Origin: MPNP01 sp026709725
Lineage (GTDB): Bacteria; Pseudomonadota; Alphaproteobacteria; Rhodobacterales; Rhodobacteraceae
Assembly: GCA_965200805.1 (NCBI GenBank)
Contig: OZ241384.1
Location: 1 to 64,000 of the forward strand
Length of the DNA: 64,000 nt
Direction of reading: 5' to 3'
The position numbers and the translations under genes are program-made. Shown here one piece after another: positions 30,584 to 39,688 of this stretch. The stretch's first letter is position 1. Every line of letters starts with the position of its first letter. Below the pieces are notes generated by a model that was not told the origin of the DNA, did not search any database, and saw only the letters and a list, made by a program, of their open reading frames with translations.

Positions 30584-31699
30584 ATGGCTTTTCTCGATAT
30601 TCGCAACGCCACGAAGTCCTATGGTCCGGTTGAGGTGTTGCACGATATCAACATTGCTGTCGATGAGGGTGAATTTCTCGTTCTGGTCGGACCCTCAGGC
30701 TGCGGCAAGTCCACCCTTCTCAACATCATCGCCGGCCTTGAGGAGATTACCCGTGGTGAAATTCGTATCAAGGGGGCCCTGATGAACGCCGTGCATCCCT
30801 CCAAACGCAACATCGCCATGGTCTTCCAGTCCTATGCCCTCTATCCCAACATGACCGTCGCCAAGAACATCACCTTCGGTCTTGAGATGCACGGCACTCC
30901 CAAACCCGAACGTGAAAGAGCCCTGCAGGATGTTGCGGCACTGCTGCAAATCAGGGACCTGCTTGACAGAAAGCCCGGACAGCTTTCCGGCGGGCAGCGT
31001 CAGCGGGTCGCCATGGGGCGGGCCCTGGTGCGCAATCCTGATGTCTTCCTCTTTGACGAACCCCTCTCCAATCTCGATGCCAAATTGCGCGTCGACATGC
31101 GTACAGAGATCAAAAAACTGCATCAGAATCTCGGAACGACGATCGTCTATGTCACGCACGACCAGATCGAAGCCCTGACACTGTCCACACGCATTGCCGT
31201 AATGAACAGCGGGTATGTGCAGCAACTGGGCACGCCAAAAAATATCTACGACCAGCCGGCGAATCTTTTTGTGGCCACATTCATGGGCTCGCCAGCCATG
31301 AATCTGGTTCCGGTCACCCTCGCCGCGGATGGCGAATCACTGCGCGCCAAAACGACCGACGCTGACCGCCCTGCTGTCTCACTCACCCTGCATGATCCCA
31401 GTCTGGCCCTTCAGGCCTTTCTCGATCAAGGAGTCATTCTTGGGATCCGACCTGAATCACTCACTGATCGTGACGGGGCCGACCCGCGGTCCTCCCATCT
31501 CGAGCATTTCTCGAGCCCGGTTCTCCTCTCGGAACCTGCCGGCAGCGATACCTATGTCACAACCCGCATTGGCGGCACCGAGTGCACCGCCCGCATTCGC
31601 GCCGATGCCAATGTGACAACGGGAGCATCCGCTGACTTTGTCATCGACATGGACAGGGTCGTTTTCTTCGACCCCCAAACAGAATCCCGCATTGCATAG
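30584..31699 (+). CDS. Sugar ABC transporter ATP-binding protein (MalK/UgpC-type)
   Basis: 371 aa cytoplasmic ATPase. Walker A is GPSGCGKSTLL, followed by the Q-loop FQSYALYPNMTV, signature LSGGQRQRVAMGRAL, Walker B VFLFDEPLSNLDA and switch His in VTHDQIEA. A C-terminal TOBE/OB extension (residues about 240-371) is typical of carbohydrate importers and can receive regulatory input. The start is the ATG at 30,584. The longer open frame upstream overlaps the permease and is spurious. The stop codon lies within the first copy of a 21-bp tandem duplication (31,680-31,721). Confidence 0.92.
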   Translation: MAFLDIRNATKSYGPVEVLHDINIAVDEGEFLVLVGPSGCGKSTLLNIIAGLEEITRGEIRIKGALMNAVHPSKRNIAMVFQSYALYPNMTVAKNITFGLEMHGTPKPERERALQDVAALLQIRDLLDRKPGQLSGGQRQRVAMGRALVRNPDVFLFDEPLSNLDAKLRVDMRTEIKKLHQNLGTTIVYVTHDQIEALTLSTRIAVMNSGYVQQLGTPKNIYDQPANLFVATFMGSPAMNLVPVTLAADGESLRAKTTDADRPAVSLTLHDPSLALQAFLDQGVILGIRPESLTDRDGADPRSSHLEHFSSPVLLSEPAGSDTYVTTRIGGTECTARIRADANVTTGASADFVIDMDRVVFFDPQTESRIA

Positions 31700-31721
31700 G
31701 CAGAATCCCGCATTGCATAGG
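31680..31721. repeat. Perfect 21-bp tandem duplication across the ATPase stop codon
   Basis: Positions 31,680-31,700 and 31,701-31,721 are identical. The first copy includes the last codons and TAG of the transporter ATPase, so the protein end is unaffected and the second copy lies in the untranslated region. It marks a recent slippage or repair event. Confidence 0.9.
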
Positions 31722-31903
31722 CTTATCACAATGGATCAATGGCTCTCTTTCACTGAATTTCAGCATACAGTCGCATCACATCACAGTGGCACGGGGCGTC
31801 ATGGTTCTGATTTGCCGCACAGCTTCATGCGCAGATTCTGCACCTAGATAATCGCACGATGTCCACAGGCAATGGCTTGCAGATCTCTTGAGGCACGATT
31901 CTG

Positions 31904-33547
31904 ATGCCTGCACAGCATACACGAACAGCGGCTGACTATGTCATCATCGGCGGCGGTGCTGCGGGTTGTGTCCTGGCGGCACGATTGAGTGAAGACCCCG
32001 ATGTCTCGGTGCTGCTCGTTGAGGCCGGAGGGCAAGACCGGAGTTTTCTTTTCCGCTGGCCAGCCGGGTTCGCAAAGATGACGAAAGGGATGGCCAGCTG
32101 GGGTTGGTCGACGGTTCCACAATCACACATGCAGGAACGCAGGATCTGGTTCACACAGGCCAGAGTCATTGGTGGCGGCTCATCAATCAATGCACAGATC
32201 TACACCCGTGGCCATCACTCCGATTATGACAACTGGGCAACCGTGCACAGATGTGAAGGCTGGGGTTATCGTGATGTGCTTCCCTATTTCAAGCGCGCCG
32301 AAAGCAATGATCGGTTTGCCGGCATCTACCATGGGACTGACGGCCCCCTTTCCGTTTCAATGCCAAAAGCAACCCTTCCCGTCTGCGATGCCTTTCTTCG
32401 TGCGGCACAGGCGTACGGGATCCCGTTCAACCCCGACTTCAACGGCCCCAGACAGGCCGGTATTGGATTTTATCAACTCACCCAGCGTGCAGTGCGCCGA
32501 TGCTCGACATCACAATCATATCTCAAACCAGCCATGAACCGACCAAACCTGACAGTTCAGGCCCAAACGCAGGCCCTGCACATTGTGCTGGAACAGGGGC
32601 GTGCGACCGGGATTGTGGTTCAGCGCAAGGGGCGGGAGCAAACCCTGCGCGCAAACCGTGAAGTGATTGTTGCAGCCGGAGCCATCGGCTCTCCGCGGCT
32701 TCTGCTTCTCTCCGGCATCGGTCCCGCCGATCACCTGAATGATGTCGGGGTCGCCGTTCGCCATGACCTCCCGGGGGTTGGTGCAAATCTGCAGGATCAC
32801 ATTGATATCTGCGCAATCGCCGAACTTCACGGCCCCGATAGCTATGATGGCTGGGATCGTCTGCACAAGGCACCCTTGGCCGGCCTGCAATATCTTCTTT
32901 TCAAATCAGGTCCCGCGGCTTCTGCCCTCTTCGAAACAGGTGGTTTCTGGTTCTCCGGTCCAACCCTGGACCGCCCCGATATTCAACTGCATCTGGGACA
33001 AGGTTCCGGAATCGAGAAAGGGATTGCCAGGATCGATGGCTGCGGAATCACCCTGAACAGTGCCAATGTTCGCCCCCGCTCCAGGGGGACTGTCCGCCTT
33101 GCGAGCAATGACCCTCTGGCCCCTCCACTGATTGATCCGCGCTACTGGTCTGACAGCAGGGATCTTGATGTGAGCCTGAAGGGATTGTCGATGGCACGGG
33201 ACATCCTTGCCCAACCTGCCCTCCGGCACCATGTTCGCAGGGAAGTGCTGCCCGGCCCCGATGTGCAATCGCGCGAAGCATTGCATGACTATGCGTGCAG
33301 AATGGCCAAGACCGACCATCATCCGGTTGGGACCTGCAAAATGGGTCCTGGTCCTGCGGCTGTTGTCGCACCAGACCTGAAGGTGCACGGGCTTGAGGGT
33401 CTCAGGATTTGTGATTCATCCATCATGCCGCAGATCAACGCCTCCAACACCAACGCTCCAACAATAATGATCGCCGAGAAAGGGGCGGACCTCATACGCG
33501 GATGCGATCCCCTGCCACCGGCAGCGCGGCCACACAAGGCTGATTGA
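31904..33547 (+). CDS. GMC-family FAD oxidoreductase (choline dehydrogenase-like)
   Basis: 547 aa flavoenzyme oxidising an alcohol or sugar hydroxyl. The N-terminal dinucleotide motif is VIIGGGAAGCVLAARLSE. GMC signature 1 lies around RVIGGGSSINAQIYTRGH and signature 2 around GAIGSPRLLLLSGIGP. The active-site pair is His in DHHPVGTCKMG and Asn in SNTNAPTIM near the C-terminus. It lies 204 bp downstream of the sugar transporter and may be separately transcribed. No signal peptide is evident, so it is probably cytosolic or membrane-peripheral. Glucose-like or choline-like substrates are both possible. Confidence 0.88.
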   Translation: MPAQHTRTAADYVIIGGGAAGCVLAARLSEDPDVSVLLVEAGGQDRSFLFRWPAGFAKMTKGMASWGWSTVPQSHMQERRIWFTQARVIGGGSSINAQIYTRGHHSDYDNWATVHRCEGWGYRDVLPYFKRAESNDRFAGIYHGTDGPLSVSMPKATLPVCDAFLRAAQAYGIPFNPDFNGPRQAGIGFYQLTQRAVRRCSTSQSYLKPAMNRPNLTVQAQTQALHIVLEQGRATGIVVQRKGREQTLRANREVIVAAGAIGSPRLLLLSGIGPADHLNDVGVAVRHDLPGVGANLQDHIDICAIAELHGPDSYDGWDRLHKAPLAGLQYLLFKSGPAASALFETGGFWFSGPTLDRPDIQLHLGQGSGIEKGIARIDGCGITLNSANVRPRSRGTVRLASNDPLAPPLIDPRYWSDSRDLDVSLKGLSMARDILAQPALRHHVRREVLPGPDVQSREALHDYACRMAKTDHHPVGTCKMGPGPAAVVAPDLKVHGLEGLRICDSSIMPQINASNTNAPTIMIAEKGADLIRGCDPLPPAARPHKAD

Positions 33548-34226
33548 ACCGGCCCCATTGCAGGACAATCATCTCAGTGATTGCAGCCAGATGCCGTTCC
33601 GCAATCCGCGGGTCGGCACAGGCTGACGCCCCGGCGTCATGGTTATCCCGGTCACGCGCACCACCTTCCACCGTCATGACCCATGCCCCACCGGATCAGG
33701 ATCTTCACAGTGTCGTGCATCGCTCCCTGATCTGCGCCCGGCATGAGAACCCCACACCCTGGCACATCGAGCGAAACAAAGTGGAGATTTGGGAAAATGG
33801 GTCCCGGCAGCGGATTCAGGCAATTCATGCACCGATCTGGTTTCGCCGGATTTGGGCTGACAGGAATTGCAATACATGGTGTCCGCGTGATGCTGAAAGT
33901 ATCACCACAGCATACCCACAGCATATTCCGTTGTGGCCCACAGCATATTCCACATGGATAGAGGGACCATGACTTGACTGATCGTCTTTTTCATCACGAA
34001 TTCACGCAACAAATTCGCTGCATGCCCTGATATGCTGCGCGTCGAGAATCCTCATGACAACAGGCGCTGGCGGGGTCGATCTCCGGTCGCTCAAGCCATT
34101 GAACAAATCCATCCGGTCCAATCATTATTGATCATCAGTGTCATCCGGGTGAAATTGTCACTCAGGCGCAGGCATGGGGGAATGGTGCCGTTGACTCACT
34201 CACCACGAAGACAGCCAATCAACAAA
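33548..34226. other. Intergenic gap without recognisable gene; short direct repeats
   Basis: Convergent gap between the GMC oxidoreductase and the AGE epimerase. Frames of up to about 140 codons lack motifs. A 15-bp word, CCCACAGCATATTCC, occurs at 33,915-33,929 and 33,937-33,951, with a degenerate copy just before them. I see nothing else. Confidence 0.5.
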
Positions 34227-35351
34227 TCACCGCGGCAGGAGTCGGACAAGTGTCCACAAATGATAGCATGAGCTGGCTGGAACAGTGTTGGCGATAGGAT
34301 TGCCGCCAAGATCAAGACTGTCAATCCACACACCCCTCTCAGCGGATGCAAGATATGTCTCCAGAAGTGCCTCGGCAACCATTTCTGCCCGCTTGAGGCG
34401 ACCCGTGATCAGGCAGGATTTGATCTGCTCAACCTGCAGCCAAAGCCGTGAGCGGTTGCGGAGTCCCTGACCTTCCCTGTTCACTTCATCGGCAAAAAAT
34501 AAAGGATGAGACCCCGCGGGCCCGAGTTGGATTGCGTCCTGTGTCAGTTTTTCCACAATCACAGAATCATCTGTATTGAGGAGATGTTCGGCCTGCGACA
34601 AAAGTGTCGCCCACTCTGCCATATGTCCCGGATCAAGTCGCTCGGATCGCCATTCATCCCCTCTCTCCCAAGCCGGACCAAAGTATTCGGTCAAGATCCC
34701 CTCACCATCAAGCAATCTGGTCAGGAATAAGTCATGCATAACAGTCAGTCTGGAGAGATGGTCGTCTGACCGAGTGGCTTCTGTCAACCCTGTGAGTGCT
34801 TCAAAGAGGTGCATATGCGGGTTCTGGCGCCGCGGCAGCGTTCCCGTCTCATCCTCTGCGTAGCCGCCCGACGGCAAGACCAGCAGACGATCAAGTGCCG
34901 CAAGCAGTGCCTCGGCCCGCTCAAGCCAGCACCTCTCACCCGTTGTCTGCAGCAATGAGGCAAGTGCGATGAGCGTGCAGGACATGTCGTAGAGGTCCCG
35001 CACCGCATCAAGAACAGTGCCGGTGCATCGATCAATGCTGCGAACATAGCCGCCTTCCGCTACACCCGCATCGCGCTCAAGTGCTTCTGCGGCCAGCACA
35101 GCCGCACTGAGCGAACCATCAGGTGCCATTCCCAGCCGGGCAGCATCAGCATAAACATAGATCATGCGTGCCGCTGTTCGCGTGCGCAATGTTGAGTCAG
35201 ATAGTGGCGCGCCGTCGAGTGCCAGGGCCTCATGAAAATGCCCGGTCCCCGGATCAAGCCCCACCGTGATCCAGTAGGGAAGAATTCGGTCGGTAAACAG
35301 TTCGGAAAGCCGCAGGAGAGATGGGGGGCATTCATGCCTGTCAATGATCAT
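34227..35351 (-). CDS. AGE-family epimerase/isomerase (N-acylglucosamine 2-epimerase-like)
   Basis: 374 aa, full length for the alpha6/alpha6-barrel AGE family, which includes mannose isomerase, cellobiose 2-epimerase and YihS. Family-like segments are GTGHFHEALALDG at the N-terminus, RTRTAARMIYVYADA, QNPHMHLFEALTGL with the conserved His and acidic residues, LDPGHMAEWATLL and the late VEQIKSCL. It interconverts aldoses and ketoses, such as mannose and fructose, in the cytosol. It stands alone on the minus strand near the sugar transporter island and plausibly feeds imported sugar into metabolism. Confidence 0.85.
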   Translation of the reverse strand: MIIDRHECPPSLLRLSELFTDRILPYWITVGLDPGTGHFHEALALDGAPLSDSTLRTRTAARMIYVYADAARLGMAPDGSLSAAVLAAEALERDAGVAEGGYVRSIDRCTGTVLDAVRDLYDMSCTLIALASLLQTTGERCWLERAEALLAALDRLLVLPSGGYAEDETGTLPRRQNPHMHLFEALTGLTEATRSDDHLSRLTVMHDLFLTRLLDGEGILTEYFGPAWERGDEWRSERLDPGHMAEWATLLSQAEHLLNTDDSVIVEKLTQDAIQLGPAGSHPLFFADEVNREGQGLRNRSRLWLQVEQIKSCLITGRLKRAEMVAEALLETYLASAERGVWIDSLDLGGNPIANTVPASSCYHLWTLVRLLPR

Positions 35352-36536
35352 GCTGCGTCCATTTTGGAAAAATGCAACAATATCTCATTTGCCCCCCTGC
35401 CACCCGCATGTCCATTGAATCATGACATGATCAGAGTGTCGGATGTATAACTCGTGCCTGCCGGAAAACCCCATTCCCCGCCATACGCACCCGACCCTCC
35501 CGCTGATAGTCTGCCACTGTCTCCCTGAAGACCGGAGGCGAAGGGTCCCAATGGGCCGCCAGAGACCGACTGCGGCCCGTCAGGAACGACTCCCCGGGAA
35601 CACCCATGCGCCCCATCCGTCAGCCCCGGCCCGGTGTCCTCCACCCCACGCACCAAAGGGCCATAACCGAGATCCACATCAGCCCCCGATCCCCTGATGA
35701 CATCCGGGCCCTCCTTCCCGACCTCGAGCACCCGGCAGTGATCCCCCGTGCCAGTACGGATCTCCGGGACCGCCTCCCTGCCACCCTTGAGGACCGGATC
35801 CTGCCCGGCTGCCGCGTCCCGGTCGATGTCAGCCTGCCCTGCCTGCCATGCAGGTCCTCTTGCGTCCCCATCGGGCATGACCGGCGGGGCATGGCAGGCA
35901 GGGGACGGAACGTCACAGGGCACGGCGTGTCCGCTGTTCGGCCGGAATCCCCTCGGAGGGGGCCTTTGGGGTCACAGGGGGCCGATCGGGCCCACTGCCC
36001 CGGAACCACACAGAGATGGCACTGGTATGGCCAATATGCAGACACCCTCATCCAGGACCAAGCCAGGTTGCTGGGCTGCCTTGCAAGCGGCAAGCCAGCG
36101 TGTCCATCCCTGTCTTGAATTCAGAACCTGACAAGGTACGAATTTCAAGAGGAAGATCACTGCCTGTTGCTGTGTGACCATACAGCCTTCACCCGCGATC
36201 ACACCCGGGGCCGCGCTTTCCCCTGTCCTGACGAAACCGAGTGGGAGCACCCCCGAATCTCCCTCCACGATCCCTTCGGCCAGGCTTCAGAATAAGGACC
36301 TTGGCAAGGTGGGGTTGGGTGCCACAGAGTGCGTCCACCTCGTCCGTCGTGGCCACCGCCAGGATGATGGACCTGAACTGGAGCAGGAGTGGCTTGAGGT
36401 CAAGGTGAGTCTTGACCGTGGCATCAATCTGGCGGACGGTTCGGCACTGGACACGGGCGAGAGAGGCATGGGGCGATCAGGGCGAGGGCAGGGCGGCGGG
36501 AGCCGCCCCACCCCGATTGTGGATAGGTGCTGGAGT
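35352..36536. other. GC-rich gap without recognisable gene
   Basis: Several overlapping frames exist on both strands (for example 35,606-36,118 plus and 35,420-35,923 minus), but none shows a motif I recognise or a convincing ribosome-binding site. The composition resembles the IS-remnant zones at 15-22 kb and 37-38 kb. Probably decayed mobile DNA. Confidence 0.4.
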
Positions 36537-36989
36537 CTACTCCCCGAACTGCTGGGCCTGGCAGTCGTGGGTGCCCTGCCGGATGGATCCGGTGGCGGTC
36601 ACCTGGCACGGATGGTCATAGCCGGAGCCACAGAATTTCTCCCAGCCCTGCCGGGTGTAGTAGCGGTAATTGCTCAGGATGACCTTGACCGATTCATCGT
36701 GTTCGCAGCGCACATCGTTGAGCGTCTCGACCGTGACCGTGTGCTCCCCGGAGCTATCCCAGCACAGCGTGCCCTGCGTGGGTATGTAGTCCCGGAACCA
36801 GCCGTGGCCCACCGCACTGCCGTCTTCGGTGGAGTAGTCGTAGCAGGTGTGAAACTGCTGCAAACTCATCCGGAAAGTGAAGGTGAGGTCCCGGCCCTCA
36901 TAGGCGGTCGGGCTGGAGGTGGTGATGGTGCCGGCACTGGTCGGTGCGGCCAGCAGAACGATCAGGACTCAGAGAAGAATCCTTGTCAT
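36537..36989 (-). pseudogene. Small secreted Calx-beta-domain protein with a TGA in its signal peptide
   Basis: The minus frame from ATG 36,989 (preceded by AAAGGA) reads MTRILL, then TGA (36,969-36,971), then VLIVLLAAPTSAG, a perfect signal-peptide core with cleavage site. The mature part of about 125 aa follows. It is a single Calx-beta-like domain: SPTAYEGRDLTFTFRM, DYSTEDGSA, PTQGTL, TVTVETLNDVRCEHDESVKV, with six Cys in the domain suggesting disulfides. No alternative start lies between the TGA and the domain, so as written the protein cannot be exported. It is a recent nonsense mutation or a sequencing error, since everything else is intact. The domain family is shared with the giant protein at the left end. 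Confidence 0.6.
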
Positions 36990-37099
36990 GATGCATCCTT
37001 TCATTCATGTCTGAATCAAATGTAACGGGATCTTTATACGAGGGGGAGGGGCATGTCAAGAGAAATTTATCCTCGGTCAGAGACGGAATGGTCCGAATC

Positions 37100-38130
37100 C
37101 GGCGCAAGACCCATCTCTCCCGGATTCCGGCCCCGATTCGCCCATCCGTCCCTCCATCCGGGCCTCTGCCGGGGCCAGCCCATGGGAATGTTCACGCCCG
37201 CCCCACTCCACCAACGCTCCATCCCCCCCATCCCGAGTCTCTCCCGTGTCCTGATTGCAGACACACAGCTCCGGTGCCCCTGTCACTCCCCCACACCCAA
37301 CACCGCACCTCTGTTGCGGTCATCCGATTCGCATGCCGATCGGCATGCGACATGTCAGTCCGGAGGCGATTGCCTGGCTGGCAGGTGCAGCCGGGGCGGG
37401 TCCGGGCCGTGACCGGCTGGCCGGGGATCTGTGCGCGTGCGGGCCGGTATTGCGTGACCCGGGCACACCGTGCGCTCCGGAGAATGCCCGGCGTTCCGGT
37501 TTCCGTCCGACAGAGGGCACCGCACCGGGACGATGGAGATGTTGCATGTTCTGGAACCGATTGAGACGTCGACCCCGCGAAACCCGCAGGGGCAATGACC
37601 CGGTGCTGACGCGAACCGGAATGTGCCCGCCGGCATCAGCGAACACGGGCGATGCCATTCGCGGTCGAATGGCATCGCCCGCCGATCGGATGGTCACCCG
37701 CACCTCCGGTCGCCGTCAGACGGACATGATCACGGGCCGGGGACGGAACGCAGACCGAGGAGTGAATCCTCCCAGGAGACCCTGCCCTGGAGGCCCCGTC
37801 CCACCGGGGGGGTCCCTGACCGTCGTGGCATCCACCCGACGCATCCCGGGAGGTTCACCGGGTGGATCCCGGACCTTGCCCCGCTCCGCAAACGGAGCCT
37901 GACATGAGAACCGCAACCACGGTCCGGCCCCGGGAGGCACTTCATCAGGGCAACCGGAGACAGCGCCGCCAGCCCGCTCAGGCAGGCACGAACCACGGTT
38001 TCCGACAGGGAATGACCGGAACCGGGTTGAAGCGACAAGACGCAAGGCGGGGCTCGGCGGATCTGTTCCTGCGCAAACACCCTCCGGCGGAAAGCCCGTC
38101 AGCGGATCCCGGTCCTCCTTCATCGAGGAT
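37100..38130 (-). pseudogene. IS4-family transposase remnant
   Basis: The minus strand gives LPERAGGAVSG (helical N-terminal part), then MRRVDATTVRDPPGGTG, resembling the VDATTVxxPGGTGxDW catalytic-Asp strand of one IS4 subgroup. Across frameshifts HVRLTATGGAG then resembles HVELTDxxGGE. No frame is intact. A start-like fragment at about 38,265-38,310 (near MQVGMQQRPE) resembles the N-terminus of the DUF4338/Tn5-like remnants (MQIGMQRTSAE at 18.79 kb), so two kinds of element may overlap here. Confidence 0.4.
37329..37350. repeat. Perfect 22-bp palindrome
   Basis: Self-complementary sequence centred on CCGATCGG with arms TCGCATG/CATGCGA. It sits inside the IS4-like remnant and could be a leftover transposon end, a cruciform site or a binding site for a dimeric protein. 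Its function is unknown. Confidence 0.8.
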
Positions 38131-38603
38131 GACTCCGGGAGATGGTTTGACAGGCTGTCAGAAAAATTGGAACAGGTTGACGCTTATGGGGCCAGGGCTG
38201 CGGGTGGCATCCCTGGCGTGTGCAGGCCGCGGCGGACCCGTCCGCCGTCTCTCTGGTCTCTGCTGCATTCCGACCTGCATGATGCGGGACCGTCCTGCAT
38301 GGAATGGGGGCGGGTCAGGAGTGTGATGGTGATGGGGGTTGGCCAGGCCAGTGGTCGGGATCCTGTGGTGTCTTGATTCAAACCGATCCTGCAACGGACG
38401 TGATTGCGGCACAGTTGCTGTCAGAAGCCTGCTGAAAGCGACAGTTCGCTGCGGGCATTTCCGTCTTTGATCCAGTGGCGAAATTTGGGTGTGATCATTG
38501 CGTTGATCGGTGAATTGGGTATGCTGTGGAGGCGTGTTGCTGATCCGGAATTTCACCGATCGCAGTGCAGGTTTGAGACCGCAGGGTTTGGGGATGCCCA
38601 TTG
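38131..38603 (+). promoter_or_regulatory. Upstream region of the mreB operon
   Basis: 473 bp without a gene. The left third is mobile-element debris. Nearer mreB there is a weak sigma-70-like pair, TTGCGT and TATGCT with 16-bp spacing (about 38,498-38,525), which could drive the shape operon. This is resemblance only. Confidence 0.25.
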
Positions 38604-39650
38604 ATGCCGATGCTTGATTATCTGAATTCACTCTTCGCCCATGACATGGCCATTGATCTTGGCACTGCAAATACACTTGTGCAGGTCAAGGGTGAGGGGA
38701 TTGTGCTCGACGAGCCATCTGTGGTTGCCTATGAGATCAAGGATGGCCAGCGGCGGGTGATGGCGATTGGCGAGGCAGCCAAACTGATGCATGGCCGCAC
38801 ACCGGGCTCTATTGTGGTCACCCGACCAATGCGGGATGGCGTCATTGCTGATTTCTCCATTGCCGAAGAGATGGTCAAATACTTCATCCGCAAGGTGCAC
38901 AAGCGAACTGCCTTTGCCAAACCACGGATCATCGTCTGCGTCCCCCATGGTGCAACGCCGGTGGAACGGCGCGCCATTCGACAGTCTGTCCTTGCGGCAG
39001 GAGCACGGACCGCAGGACTGATTTATGAACCGATTGCCGCCGCCCTTGGGGCCGGTATTGAGATTTCGCAACCCAAGGGTTCCATGATCGTTGATATTGG
39101 CGGGGGGACAACCGAAGTTGCTGTCATGTCACTGGGTGACATCGTGCATGCCAAATCAATTCGGGTGGGCGGTGACTATATGGACGAGGCGATCATCAAC
39201 TATGTTCTCGACAAGATGAACACCCATATCGGTCATGCCACTGCGGAAAAAATCAAGCATACGATTGGGACCGCAAGGCCACCAAAGGATCAACAGGGCA
39301 AGCGGATCAAATTCCATGGCCGCTCCAATGAAGGCGGCCAGCCCACCGAGGTTGTCATGACCGAGGGCATGGCGGCCGATGCCCTGAACGAACCCATTGA
39401 TCTGATTCGCAAGGCGGTCGCAATGACGCTGCGCCTGACTCCCCCGGATCTTGCAAGCGATATCTGGGAGTGCGGCATTATACTGACCGGGGGCGGTGCC
39501 CTGCTCAAGGACATTGATATGGCTCTGCGGGAGCAGGTCAATCTGGCTGTCACGGTTGCCGATGACCCGCTCACATGCGTTGCCAAGGGAACAGGGCTGG
39601 CGCTGACACTTGAGAAGACCCTGAGGTCCCTTATCGACTATCGCAGTTAG
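38604..39650 (+). CDS. mreB: Rod shape-determining protein MreB
   Basis: Bacterial actin of 348 aa, full length, forming membrane-associated filaments that guide lateral wall synthesis. An amphipathic N-terminus (MLDYLNSLF) is followed by the actin-fold phosphate 1 motif AIDLGTANTLV, phosphate 2 DIGGGTTEVAVMS and the adenosine motif LTGGGALLKDID. Starts are possible at ATG 38,604 and ATG 38,610, and TTG at 38,601 is less likely. It is first in mreB-mreC-mreD-mrdA-mrdB, the usual alphaproteobacterial order. The sequence is intact and highly conserved. Confidence 0.97.
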   Translation: MPMLDYLNSLFAHDMAIDLGTANTLVQVKGEGIVLDEPSVVAYEIKDGQRRVMAIGEAAKLMHGRTPGSIVVTRPMRDGVIADFSIAEEMVKYFIRKVHKRTAFAKPRIIVCVPHGATPVERRAIRQSVLAAGARTAGLIYEPIAAALGAGIEISQPKGSMIVDIGGGTTEVAVMSLGDIVHAKSIRVGGDYMDEAIINYVLDKMNTHIGHATAEKIKHTIGTARPPKDQQGKRIKFHGRSNEGGQPTEVVMTEGMAADALNEPIDLIRKAVAMTLRLTPPDLASDIWECGIILTGGGALLKDIDMALREQVNLAVTVADDPLTCVAKGTGLALTLEKTLRSLIDYRS

Positions 39651-39688
39651 TCACGTCTTGCAGTCAGGCGGTTCTCGCAGTTCGGACA

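Noticed and set aside
36969..36971. TGA recoded as Trp or selenocysteine
   Set aside because: TGA ends many intact genes in the window, no SECIS-like structure was recognised, and a signal peptide is an unlikely place for selenocysteine.
36174..37025. 283-codon plus-strand open frame
   Set aside because: Most of it is antisense to the small Calx-beta gene, whose minus-strand product has a signal peptide and domain motifs.
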